The notes: generated from the letters alone by a model not told the origin. A stretch of DNA of 23,992 nt from JBGTLA01 sp041744375 (GCA_041744375.1 JBGTLA010000118.1:1-23992), one strand, 5' to 3'. Counted from the stretch's first letter, positions 1 to 7,555 are shown. Translations and numbers: made by a program.

Positions 1-1
1 G

Positions 2-646
2 GTGATGGCGGGTCGCGCGGCCCTGCACTTCGGCGCCGGTTCGGTAGGGGTGGCCTCGGTCCAGCCGGAGACCGTGAGTGTGCTGGCCCCAGAGCTGCTC
101 ACCTACCCCCTCGGACGGCTGGGCGAGGTGGTGAGCCGATATGACGTGGTGGTGGTCGGTCCCGGGCTCGGCGAGGAGGCGAATGTGGTCGACATGGTGT
201 TGGCCGACGCCGTCGCGGTGGTGGCCGATGCCGACGCCTTGGTGTCGCTCGATTCGTTGATGGCGACGTCGGCTGAGCTGATGGTGACTCCGCATGCCGG
301 CGAGTTCACTCGGCTCAGCCCCGATCCGCCCGGGCCGGAGTCGGCGCGGGTGCTGGCGGAGCGGCTCGGGGGCGTGGTCCTCCTCAAGGGCTCACCGACC
401 TTCGTCACGGACGGTGACATTCCGTGGGCGGTCACCAGTGGGGGTCCTGAGCTGGCGACCATCGGGACGGGCGACGTGCTCGCCGGTATGGTGGCGGCTC
501 TCTGGGCAAGGGGCCTCGACCCTGTGCAGGCGGCCGTTTCGGGCGCCTATTGGCACGGTGTCGCCGCCGGCGACCTGGCCGTCGGTACCACCGTCACGGC
601 CGACCGTCTCGCTGCCCATGTCGGCCGCTGGGCGACCGTCACCTGA
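2..646 (+). CDS. nnrD: ADP-dependent NAD(P)H-hydrate dehydratase, C-terminal part (5' end outside window)
   Basis: This is the C-terminal 214 residues of an ADP-dependent (S)-NAD(P)H-hydrate dehydratase, which repairs hydrated NADH and NADPH. The reading frame is open to the window edge and the first visible residues already look internal (an ARAALHFGAG-like helix and glycine turn), so the true start lies upstream. Family marks seen are VVGPGLG, DADAL, TPHAGEF, LLKG and the nucleotide-site motif GTGDVLAGM near the C-terminus. In actinobacteria this domain is usually fused behind an epimerase domain (Nnr), which would lie outside the window. It ends 38 bp from the convergent XdhC-like gene. 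In M. tuberculosis nnr lies a short distance from alr on the same strand; here the cox cluster sits between them. Confidence 0.88.
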   Translation: MMAGRAALHFGAGSVGVASVQPETVSVLAPELLTYPLGRLGEVVSRYDVVVVGPGLGEEANVVDMVLADAVAVVADADALVSLDSLMATSAELMVTPHAGEFTRLSPDPPGPESARVLAERLGGVVLLKGSPTFVTDGDIPWAVTSGGPELATIGTGDVLAGMVAALWARGLDPVQAAVSGAYWHGVAAGDLAVGTTVTADRLAAHVGRWATVT

Positions 647-651
647 TGCTG

Positions 652-700
652 CAACCCGGGGTTGGAGACGTCGCTGGGCGGTGGCTACAACCCGGGGTTG
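652..700. repeat. two copies of near-palindrome CAACCCGGGGTTG between convergent genes
   Basis: The 13-mer CAACCCGGGGTTG occurs at 652-664 and again at 688-700. Each copy is a palindrome around one central base (arms CAACCC and GGGTTG), and the two copies can also pair with each other around a 23-base loop. The first copy lies in the 38-bp gap after the nnrD stop; the second encodes the last residues of the convergent XdhC-like protein. Placement between two gene ends suggests a bidirectional terminator or spacer element, but there is no T-run. A related copy lies at 13379-13390. Confidence 0.5.
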
Positions 701-1584
701 CCTTGGATGAACCCGGCGGGGTCGGATTGGAAGGCCCGCTGACAACCTGCGGCGCAGAAGTGGTAGGCGACGCCGTCGTGCTCCGCAACGAAGCGGGCAG
801 TGGCCACATCGACGGTCATCCCGCACACCGGGTCGACGGTGGTGGTGGGACCGGCGACCTCGACCGTCTCGGCGAATCCGCCCGCCGCCCGCAGGGCCAC
901 CAGCTCGGCCAGCACCGCCACCGCGATCTCCTCATGGGCGACCGGTCCCAGATCGAGGCCGGCGGGTGACCGCATCCGGGCCAGTTCCTCGTCGGAGGCA
1001 CCCCGTTCGCGGAGCCACGCCGTCACCGATGCGGCTCTCTTCTCCGACGCCACCAGGCCCACATAGCGCGCCGGGGTGGCCAAGGCCGCTTCCACTGCCG
1101 GTTCGTCGTAGTGGCCCTGGGTTGCGACGACGATCATCGAGGCCTCGGTCAACTCCCCGAACTCAGGTTCGTCGGCCAGCTGAACCCTCCAACCCAAGGC
1201 GCGGGCGAGGTTCGCCAGTGTCTCGGTCATGGGCGACGATCCGACGATGTGCACGTCGGGGGCGGGCAATACGGGTTCCACGTAGACCTCCATGGCTCCT
1301 TCGCTGGCGCATGCCATCGGCACGGTGATCACTCCCGGCCGGTCCTGGGATACGCCCAGCATGAGCACGCGCGGTTGGCCGTCGGAGAGCGAAGAGAGCG
1401 CTTCACGAACGACGGTGGGACGGGCGCAGGCCCCGCCGATCCACCCTTCAACCGACCCATCGGGATGGACGATCGCCTTCGAGCCGCCTTTGGCCGACGA
1501 CGGGCCCTGCCGCCATGTCACCGTGGTCAACACGAACGGCTGTCCAGCCTGCCGTAGGTGGGCCGCTCGTGAAAGTACGTCCAT
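685..1584 (-). CDS. XdhC/CoxF-family molybdoenzyme maturation protein with C-terminal YHS domain
   Basis: The 299-residue product has an XdhC/CoxI domain (about 8-75, with GGSKAIV and the GWIGGACARP segment typical of CoxF-type members), a Rossmann-like XdhC C-terminal domain (about 110-235, starting VHIVGSSPMT) and a YHS domain (251-293) with DPVCGM (Cys254) and Cys277 and Cys281 in an FC-x3-C pattern. XdhC-family proteins carry and sulfurate molybdenum cofactor for xanthine dehydrogenase-type enzymes; CoxF helps build the CO dehydrogenase centre. YHS domains are usually linked to metal binding. It lies 120 bp downstream of coxL on the same strand and probably serves that enzyme. I chose ATG 1584 because family homology begins right after it; an in-frame start at 1662 would add 26 residues that look unrelated. 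The YHS fusion is the odd feature. Confidence 0.85.
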   Translation of the reverse strand: MDVLSRAAHLRQAGQPFVLTTVTWRQGPSSAKGGSKAIVHPDGSVEGWIGGACARPTVVREALSSLSDGQPRVLMLGVSQDRPGVITVPMACASEGAMEVYVEPVLPAPDVHIVGSSPMTETLANLARALGWRVQLADEPEFGELTEASMIVVATQGHYDEPAVEAALATPARYVGLVASEKRAASVTAWLRERGASDEELARMRSPAGLDLGPVAHEEIAVAVLAELVALRAAGGFAETVEVAGPTTTVDPVCGMTVDVATARFVAEHDGVAYHFCAAGCQRAFQSDPAGFIQGNPGL

Positions 1585-1704
1585 GTCAGCGGCTGAGGGG
1601 TCCTGTTTCCGACACTTCCCACCGCTGCCCCCGCAGACCCCTCTCGGAGCGAGGCGATCCACACGAGAGTTGATCGGGTCGCCTTCTGGGCTCCGGCTTG
1701 GGGG

Positions 1705-4077
1705 TCAAGGAGATACCTCGACACCGTTGATCGCTCCCCACACCCGATGGGGAAGGGCGGGCATGTCGAGGTTGCCGATGTCGTGGCCGCCGTGGCGGAG
1801 AGCGTCGAGTACGGCGTTGATGAAGGCAGCAGGTGACCCGACCGTGGCCGACTCGCCCACTCCTTTCGTTCCCAATGGGTGGTGAGGGGAGGGTGTCGTG
1901 GTCAGGCCCAGACGGAACTTCGGTGTCTCGTAGGCAGTCGGCACCAGATAGTCCAAGAAATTGGATCCGATGCAGTTGCCCATCTCGTCGAAGGTGATCC
2001 ATTGCATGTTGGCCTTGGCGAACCCCTCGGTGAGCCCGCCCGTGATCTGGCCGTCGACGATCATCGGGTTGATGCGCACACCGCAGTCGTCGACCGCGGT
2101 CATCTCCAGCACCTTCCAGGTTCCGTCGGCGGGATCGACCTCCACCACGACCACGTACGTCCCGAACGGGTAGGTCATGTTCGGTGGGTCGTAGTAGTGG
2201 ACTCCCTCCAGCCCGGCTTCCATCCCCTCGGCGTGGTTGGTGTAAGCGGCGAAGGCGATGTCTTGGATGGTGACGCTCTGGTCGGTTCCTCTCACCGTGA
2301 ACTTGCCGGTTTCCCACTCGAGATCGTCCTCGGCCGCCTCCAACAGGTGAGCGGCGAGTTGGCGGGCCTTGTCGCGGATCTTGCGCGACACCATGGCGGT
2401 GGCGGCGCCGCCCACCGGGGTGGACCGCGATGCGTAGGTCCCGAGGCCGTAGGGGGTGTTGTCGGTGTCACCCTCCATCACCTTGATGTCGGAGAACGGG
2501 ATGCCCAGCTCCTCGGCGACGATCTGAGCGAAGGTGGTCTCGTGACCCTGGCCCTGGCTCTTCACTCCCAGCTTGAGGATGGCCTTGCCCGTCGGATGGA
2601 CCCGTAGCTCGGCCGAGTCGAACATCTTCAGCCCGGCGATGTCGTACTCCTTGGAGTTGCCGGCGCCCACGACTTCGGTGAACGATGCCAACCCGATCCC
2701 GATCAGCTTCCCGTCGGCTCCGGTTCCGGCCGCCTGCTTGGTGCGCCACTCCGAGTACGACGACAGGCTGAGCGCTTCGTCCATGGCGGCGTGGTAGTCG
2801 CCCGAGTCGTACACGAACCCGGTCGGCGAGAGATAGGGGAACTGGTCGGCCGTGATGAAGTTCTTGCGCCGGAACTCGGCCGGGTCCATACCCAACTTCC
2901 AGGCGGCATCCTCAGCCAGACGCTCCACCAGATAGCTCGCCTCGGTCACACGAAATGAGCATCGATAGGCGACGCCACCGGGCGCCTTGTTGGTGAAGGC
3001 ACCCTTGGCGTACACGTGGGCGGAGGGGATGTCGTAGGAGCCGGTGCAGATGTGGAACAGGCCGGCCCGGAATTTCGTGGGCTGGGCGTCGGCGAAGAAG
3101 GCCCCTTGATCGGAGAGGATCGACGCCCGCATGGCTGTGATGCGGCCCTCGCTGGTCAGTGCCATCTCGCCGTGCATGTGGTAATCGCGGGCGAATCCGG
3201 TGGAGATGAGATTCTCCGAACGCGACTCGATCCATTTGACCGGCTGGCCGATGAGCAGCGAAGCCGCCGTCGCCACAACGTACCCAGGGTAGATGGGCAC
3301 CTTGTTCCCGAAGCCGCCCCCGATGTCGGGTGAGATGATCCTGATCTTTTCTTCTGGCAAGCCCGCCACGATGGCGAACAAGGTGCGGTGAGCGTGGGGA
3401 GCCTGGGAGGTCAGATAGATCGTTGCTTCGCCGGTGGCCGGGTTGATATCGGCCACCGCCCCACAGGTCTCCAACGGGGCGGGATGTGAACGTGGATAGT
3501 GGGTGTCCAGGATGACCACGAGATCTGCTTCTGCGAAAGCGCGATCGGTGGCTGCGCGATCTCCCGTCTCCCACTCGTAGGCGACGTTGTCCGTCTGTCC
3601 CTCTTTCTCATCTCGAATGAGAACCGCTCCCTCTGCCACCGCCTGCTGGGGTGACGTGATGGCTGTGAGCTCGTCGTAGTCGACGTCCACGAGCACGGCG
3701 GCGTCGCGCGCGATGTACGGATCGGTGGCGATCACCGCCGCCACCTCTTGACCCTGATAGCGGACCTTGTCGGTCGCCAGGACGGCTTGGGTGTCTCCCG
3801 AGAGGGTCGGCATCCACGCCAGGTTGTGAGCTGCGAGCGCCTCGCCGGTGATGACCGCTATCACGCCTTCGACGGCCTCGGCGGCGGAGGTGTCGATCGA
3901 CACGATCCGGGCATGGGCGATCGGCGACCGGACGATCGCCATGTGCAGCATCCCCGGAAGGACCACGTCGTCGAGGTAGTTCCCGGCTCCTTGCACGAAC
4001 CGGTCGTCTTCTTTGCGGCGGACCGAGTGACCGATCCCTCCGACTTCGGGCGTGGTGGGGAGGGCAGTGGTGGTCAT
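1705..4077 (-). CDS. coxL: aerobic carbon monoxide dehydrogenase large subunit, form I (molybdenum-copper)
   Basis: The 790-residue catalytic subunit oxidises CO to CO2 at a copper-sulfur-molybdenum centre in the cytoplasm or at the inner face of the membrane; the Oligotropha enzyme is about 809 residues. The active-site loop reads AYRCSFR with Cys373, the diagnostic form I motif in which the cysteine holds the copper. Form II relatives have AYRGAGR there. Molybdopterin motifs IGGGFGNK and TKGVGESA are present, with Glu742 in the position of the catalytic glutamate. ATG 4077 overlaps the coxS stop by 4 bp (ATGA), and homology (GGIGHSVRRKEDDRFVQG) begins soon after, so a longer in-frame start at 4182 is rejected. 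Gene order M-S-L is the form I order. I am confident of the enzyme; its substrate is inferred from the motif. Confidence 0.96.
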   Translation of the reverse strand: MTTTALPTTPEVGGIGHSVRRKEDDRFVQGAGNYLDDVVLPGMLHMAIVRSPIAHARIVSIDTSAAEAVEGVIAVITGEALAAHNLAWMPTLSGDTQAVLATDKVRYQGQEVAAVIATDPYIARDAAVLVDVDYDELTAITSPQQAVAEGAVLIRDEKEGQTDNVAYEWETGDRAATDRAFAEADLVVILDTHYPRSHPAPLETCGAVADINPATGEATIYLTSQAPHAHRTLFAIVAGLPEEKIRIISPDIGGGFGNKVPIYPGYVVATAASLLIGQPVKWIESRSENLISTGFARDYHMHGEMALTSEGRITAMRASILSDQGAFFADAQPTKFRAGLFHICTGSYDIPSAHVYAKGAFTNKAPGGVAYRCSFRVTEASYLVERLAEDAAWKLGMDPAEFRRKNFITADQFPYLSPTGFVYDSGDYHAAMDEALSLSSYSEWRTKQAAGTGADGKLIGIGLASFTEVVGAGNSKEYDIAGLKMFDSAELRVHPTGKAILKLGVKSQGQGHETTFAQIVAEELGIPFSDIKVMEGDTDNTPYGLGTYASRSTPVGGAATAMVSRKIRDKARQLAAHLLEAAEDDLEWETGKFTVRGTDQSVTIQDIAFAAYTNHAEGMEAGLEGVHYYDPPNMTYPFGTYVVVVEVDPADGTWKVLEMTAVDDCGVRINPMIVDGQITGGLTEGFAKANMQWITFDEMGNCIGSNFLDYLVPTAYETPKFRLGLTTTPSPHHPLGTKGVGESATVGSPAAFINAVLDALRHGGHDIGNLDMPALPHRVWGAINGVEVSP

Positions 4078-4556
4078 GCGGACGACTCCTCGGCGTTGGC
4101 GAGCTCGTTGCCTGCGGCTTGGATGGCTTTGACGATGTTCATGTAACCGGTACAGCGGCACAGGTTGCCACTGATCTCCCACCGCACTTCATCCTCTGAC
4201 GGTGTCGGGTTGCGTTCGATCAGCGAGGCCCCCACCAGCATCATGCCCGGTGTGCAGAACCCGCACTGGAGTCCGTGGTGCTCTTTGAAGGCGGCCTGGA
4301 TCGGGTGGAGGCTGCCGTTCTGTTTCAGACCCTCGACGGTCCGGACCTCCGCTCCTTCGGCTTGGGCGGCGAGGACTGTGCACGACTTCACGGGCAGTCC
4401 GTCGAGGACGACGGTGCACGCTCCGCACGAGGTCGTGTCGCATCCGATGTGAGTGCCGCGCATTCCCAGCTGGGTGCGGATGAAATCGACCAGCAATGTT
4501 CTCGGCTCGGCTTCGGCGCTGCGGGTGACGCCGTTGACGGTCAGGGTGATCTTCAT
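4074..4556 (-). CDS. coxS: carbon monoxide dehydrogenase small subunit, two [2Fe-2S] clusters
   Basis: The 160-residue iron-sulfur subunit passes electrons from the molybdenum centre in CoxL to FAD in CoxM. The N-terminal plant-ferredoxin-type domain binds one [2Fe-2S] cluster through Cys39, Cys44, Cys47 and Cys59. The C-terminal helical domain binds the second through Cys98, Cys101, Cys133 and Cys135 (CGFC and CRC patterns). All eight ligands are present and the length matches the family. ATG 4556 overlaps the coxM stop (ATGA), and MKITLTVNG is a standard N-terminus; a start 10 codons upstream lies inside coxM. It is the middle gene of a translationally coupled coxM-coxS-coxL operon. Confidence 0.96.
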   Translation of the reverse strand: MKITLTVNGVTRSAEAEPRTLLVDFIRTQLGMRGTHIGCDTTSCGACTVVLDGLPVKSCTVLAAQAEGAEVRTVEGLKQNGSLHPIQAAFKEHHGLQCGFCTPGMMLVGASLIERNPTPSEDEVRWEISGNLCRCTGYMNIVKAIQAAGNELANAEESSA

Positions 4557-5431
4557 CGGCCCTCCTGGGAGATCTGGGACAGGCACGCTGCCAAACCCCG
4601 GCGCACGTAGGCTTCCACCACTGCCCTCTTGTACTCGGCGGGTCCCCGAATGTCGGAAGCGGGGTCGGCAGCGTGCCCGGCTGCCGCAGCAGCCGAGGCG
4701 AACAGCTCATCGCCGGGGTGTTGGCCGAGCAGCATCGCCTCGGCTTCTGTGGCCTTGATGTTGATGGGGCCGACGCTCGTGAGACCGATACCGGCCTCAC
4801 CAATGGTGCCATCTGTGTCGAGTCGGATGTGGGTGGCGACCCCGACGGTGGCGTAGTCGCCGATCTTTCGTTCCAGCTTCAAGTATGCGCCACCGGTCCG
4901 ATCATGGGCGCGGGGAACCCGTATCGATGTCACCATCTCGCCCGGTTGGAGCGAATTGGTGAAGAAATCGACCACGAACTCGCCGATGGGGATGGCCCGT
5001 TCCCCCGATGTCGAAGTGGCCACCACATCGGCGCCGAGGGCGAGCATCACCGAGTTCCAGTCACCCTCGGGATCGCAGTGGGCGACGGAGCCGCACACCG
5101 TGCCCCGGTTTCTGACGAGTGGATCGGCGATCCAGGGCGCCGCTGACGCCATGAGTGGGCTGGACGATGTGACGAGGTCACTGTTGACCACGTCGGCGTG
5201 ACGGACGAGCGCCCCCACTTCGAGGTGCCCGTTCGCTGCATCGAGCGTGTCGAGTCCGCCGATACGGTTGATGTCGACGAGGTTGGCCGGCTGGGCCAGA
5301 CGCAACTTCATCATGGGCAAGAGGCTCTGACCCCCCGCCAGAACCCTGCCTTCGTCTCCCAGCTCGGCGAGAAGGGCCGTTGCTTCCTCGATGCTGGTCG
5401 GGGCCGTGTAGTCGAAGGATGCCGGATACAC
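4553..5431 (-). CDS. coxM: carbon monoxide dehydrogenase medium subunit (FAD-binding)
   Basis: The 292-residue flavoprotein subunit takes electrons from CoxS and passes them to the respiratory chain through a quinone. The two FAD pyrophosphate-binding motifs of the family are at 32-36 (AGGQS) and 111-115 (TVCGS), the same positions as in Oligotropha CoxM. The second is normally T-I-G-G, so Cys113 replaces a glycine here. The start is GTG 5431, preceded by a very strong ribosome binding site, AGGAGG, 6 bases upstream. It is the first gene of the cox operon, and the 129-bp gap before it carries two palindromic boxes. Confidence in the family and complex is high. Confidence 0.95.
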   Translation of the reverse strand: MYPASFDYTAPTSIEEATALLAELGDEGRVLAGGQSLLPMMKLRLAQPANLVDINRIGGLDTLDAANGHLEVGALVRHADVVNSDLVTSSSPLMASAAPWIADPLVRNRGTVCGSVAHCDPEGDWNSVMLALGADVVATSTSGERAIPIGEFVVDFFTNSLQPGEMVTSIRVPRAHDRTGGAYLKLERKIGDYATVGVATHIRLDTDGTIGEAGIGLTSVGPINIKATEAEAMLLGQHPGDELFASAAAAAGHAADPASDIRGPAEYKRAVVEAYVRRGLAACLSQISQEGR

Positions 5432-5437
5432 CTGTCA

Positions 5438-5443
5438 CCTCCT
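5438..5443 (-). promoter_or_regulatory. strong ribosome binding site of coxM
   Basis: On the minus strand AGGAGG, part of AGGAGGTGA, lies 6 bases before the GTG start of coxM. It is the most complete Shine-Dalgarno sequence upstream of any gene on the minus strand here and fixes the start at 5431. Confidence 0.8.
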
Positions 5444-5515
5444 GGGGCCGGGTGCTCTCTACTCGAAGGTACGAGACACGGCGTGGCTGTATCGCCGGTA
5501 TCGGGGGCCAATCGG

Positions 5516-5531
5516 TGACCCGATCAGGTCA
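5516..5531. promoter_or_regulatory. palindromic box A (TGACCCGATCAGGTCA) upstream of coxM
   Basis: This is a 16-bp inverted repeat of form TGACC-N6-GGTCA in the coxM leader, centred about 92 bp before the coxM start codon. It matches box B at 14 of 16 positions, and the two centres are 32 bp apart, about three helical turns. It is read as a transcription factor operator. The protein that binds it is unknown. Confidence 0.6.
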
Positions 5532-5547
5532 TTTCTGAATGGTGTCG

Positions 5548-5563
5548 TGACCCGTTCGGGTCA
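5548..5563. promoter_or_regulatory. palindromic box B (TGACCCGTTCGGGTCA) upstream of coxM
   Basis: This is a perfect 16-bp palindrome: 7-bp arms around TT, also readable as TGACC-N6-GGTCA. It lies about 124 bp before the coxM start and contains the stop codon of the upstream response regulator gene. A 2-base loop is too tight for a terminator hairpin and no T-run follows, so an operator is more likely. Its partner box A lies 32 bp nearer to coxM. Confidence 0.6.
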
Positions 5564-6229
5564 GACGATGCCCCGGCGAACTGCCTCGGCCACCGCCTCG
5601 GGTCGCCTGCTCACGCCGAGACGCTCGAAGATGACCCGGATCCTGCGTTTGACGGTGGAGTCGCTGATGCACAGACGCTGGGCAATGGTGGGATTGGAGG
5701 CCCCCTCCGCCAGGGCCGTGAGGATCTCGATGTCGACGTCGTCCAGATCGAGGTCCTCGGGTGTGACGGAGAGTTCGGATCCGGCAGAGGTGTCTAGGGG
5801 CGAACCACCGTACAGCTGGGCTACTACCCGGTCTGTCATCTGAGGTCCCAGTGCCCGGCCGCCCGCGGCCACGGTTTCGATGGCGGTGACCAGAACCGAG
5901 TCGGACTCACCTTTGAGGACGTAGCCCAGCGCCCCCGTGCGCAGGCTGCGCCGGAGATACTCGTCGTCGTCGAATGCGCTGAGCATCAGGACGCGGGCGC
6001 CGGGGTCGAGATCCAAGAGCTCGTCGAGCACTTCGAGTCCCGAGTCATCGCCCAGGCGGATGTCGAGAAGCACCACGTCGGGGTGTGATGCGCAGAAGGC
6101 GGCGATGGCCTCCCGGCGAGAGCCGGCCTCAGCCACGACATCGAATTCGGGGTAGTTCGACAGCAGGCTCTTGATTCCGTTGCGGACAACCGGGTGGTCG
6201 TCGACTATGAGCAGGCTGGCGGTACTCAT
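5561..6229 (-). CDS. LuxR/NarL-family response regulator
   Basis: The 222-residue protein has an N-terminal receiver domain with the acidic pair Asp10-Asp11, phosphoacceptor Asp56 (VVLLDIRLGD), Ser84, Tyr103 and Lys106, a linker, and a C-terminal LuxR-type helix-turn-helix (about 160-222: ILTALAEGASNPTIAQRL, then STVKRRIRVIFERLGV). It should act as a phosphorylation-controlled transcription factor. The recognition helix reads VKRRIRVIFERL where most NarL relatives have VKNHVSNILRKL, which hints at a different target site. ATG 6229 overlaps the kinase stop (ATGA), so the two are coupled and form a cognate pair. The cox operon follows 129 bp downstream on the same strand; control of cox is inferred from this. 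Confidence 0.9.
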   Translation of the reverse strand: MSTASLLIVDDHPVVRNGIKSLLSNYPEFDVVAEAGSRREAIAAFCASHPDVVLLDIRLGDDSGLEVLDELLDLDPGARVLMLSAFDDDEYLRRSLRTGALGYVLKGESDSVLVTAIETVAAGGRALGPQMTDRVVAQLYGGSPLDTSAGSELSVTPEDLDLDDVDIEILTALAEGASNPTIAQRLCISDSTVKRRIRVIFERLGVSRRPEAVAEAVRRGIV

Positions 6230-7509
6230 GAGGCGGCCAGTGGAATCCTCACCCGAACCGAAGTGCCGGCACCCGGAGCACTCCGCACTCGGAACGATCC
6301 GTTGAGGCTCTCGGCTCGCTGGCGCATGCTGCGCATGCCGAGATGACCGCTTGTCGTCACAGCCGCAACAGCAGGATCGAATCCGCACCCGTCGTCTGTC
6401 ACGTCGAGTGTGAACGTGGTCCCGTCGACATGGAGACCCACCGTGAGACGTGATGCCAAAGCGTGAGAGGCCACATTGTGGAGGGACTCTTGCAGGATTC
6501 GATAAACACACACCTCGAGGCGGGGAGCCAGGCGGGCGGCTGCCGCGTCGATCGAAGTGTGACACTGGACGCCTGACTGGTCGGCGAATCGGTCGACAAG
6601 CTGCCGGGCTGCCGCTGCCAGCCCCAGACCCTCCAGCACGGGAGGATGCAGGTTGTGGACGACCTGGCGTATCTCGGCCTCCACCCGCCTCAGGATCTCG
6701 TGAGCGGCCGCCAGCGCCACTCCGGCCTCCTCGGCGGCGCCGCGCCAGAGCCGATGCTGTCCCGAGCTCAGCTCAAGCATGGCGGCTATCAGGAGCTGGT
6801 TGATGCCGTCGTGCAGGTCGCGGGCGATGCGCTGGCGTTCGAGCTCTTGGGCGTCGACCGTCTCGGTGAGCACCTGCTGGAGCTCCGCCGCCTTCTGGGC
6901 CAATTGGGCGCCGGTCGTCCGGAGCTGGGTCGTGCGCTCCTCGACGATGTTCTCCAGCGTCTCGTTGGCTCGCTCGAGTTGTTCATACAGCTGGGCGTTG
7001 TCGATGACGATGGCCGCTTGTGCAGCGTAAGTGAGGAGCAGGCGCTCGTGGGCGTCGGTATAGGCCTCAGGGCGGTTCGCCACGCCGATCATCCCGATGG
7101 GAGTGTCGTTGAGGCGGAGGGGGACCCCGAGGAAGGTTGTTACCTCGGGGTGACCTTGGGGCTGACCGACTCGGGCCGGGTCCACCCGGGCGTCGGCGGA
7201 GCGAACCGGACGATTCTCCAAGACGGCGTTGGCGAATATGTTGGGTCGGAGGGGTATGACGCGGTGGTCGTGGAAGAAGGAGGCGGAGGGATGAAAACCA
7301 TGAATCGCGACGATCTCCATGGCGTCAGGGGTCGAACCGCCGAGACCCACGAAACCGAACTGGGAGTCGGTGAGGTCGAGGCAGTGCCGCAACGCCACGT
7401 CCAACACCGAATCGACGTCGCGCAGCCCCGACAGCTCGACGGCCAGGTGGTACAGCGCCTCGAGCTGGTGTCGGCTTTCGATTTCGACTGACTTGATGGG
7501 TGTCAGCAT
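6226..7509 (-). CDS. GAF-domain sensor histidine kinase (HisKA_3 type)
   Basis: The 427-residue kinase has no membrane segment and so is a soluble sensor. It has a GAF domain (about 30-172), a coiled-coil linker (about 175-222), a HisKA_3 dimerisation domain with phospho-acceptor His233 in RIARDLHDG, and an HATPase domain (about 335-425) with RILQESLHN and DDGCGFDP. The GAF carries GHPEVTTFLGVPL (His120). A similar His-Pro...FLGVP segment is found in GAF domains of DosS-type kinases, whose haem senses O2, NO or CO; whether this one binds haem cannot be told from sequence. ATG 7509 is preceded by TAGTCT 10 bases upstream and no Shine-Dalgarno, so the message is nearly leaderless. Confidence 0.9.
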   Translation of the reverse strand: MLTPIKSVEIESRHQLEALYHLAVELSGLRDVDSVLDVALRHCLDLTDSQFGFVGLGGSTPDAMEIVAIHGFHPSASFFHDHRVIPLRPNIFANAVLENRPVRSADARVDPARVGQPQGHPEVTTFLGVPLRLNDTPIGMIGVANRPEAYTDAHERLLLTYAAQAAIVIDNAQLYEQLERANETLENIVEERTTQLRTTGAQLAQKAAELQQVLTETVDAQELERQRIARDLHDGINQLLIAAMLELSSGQHRLWRGAAEEAGVALAAAHEILRRVEAEIRQVVHNLHPPVLEGLGLAAAARQLVDRFADQSGVQCHTSIDAAAARLAPRLEVCVYRILQESLHNVASHALASRLTVGLHVDGTTFTLDVTDDGCGFDPAVAAVTTSGHLGMRSMRQRAESLNGSFRVRSAPGAGTSVRVRIPLAAS

Positions 7510-7519
7510 CCGGTTCCCG

Positions 7520-7525
7520 AGACTA
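7520..7525 (-). promoter_or_regulatory. -10-like element (TAGTCT) before the kinase gene
   Basis: TAGTCT on the minus strand ends 10 bases before the kinase ATG, giving an expected leader of about 4 bases. No convincing -35 or ribosome binding site is seen. The 59-bp space it occupies is shared with the divergent small membrane protein gene. Confidence 0.35.
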
Positions 7526-7555
7526 CCGGTGGCACCCCGATCGTGCGGCCACGCC

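Noticed and set aside
4077..4182. Longer start for coxL at 4182
   Set aside because: The extra 35 residues lie inside coxS and do not resemble CoxL; the ATGA overlap at 4077 is the standard coupling.
5548..5563. Palindrome at the response regulator stop codon read as a terminator
   Set aside because: The stem would have a 2-base loop and no T-run, and a second near-copy lies 32 bp away; an operator explains it better.
6230..6565. Longer start for the response regulator at 6565
   Set aside because: The added segment overlaps the kinase C-terminus in another frame; the receiver domain begins at 6229.
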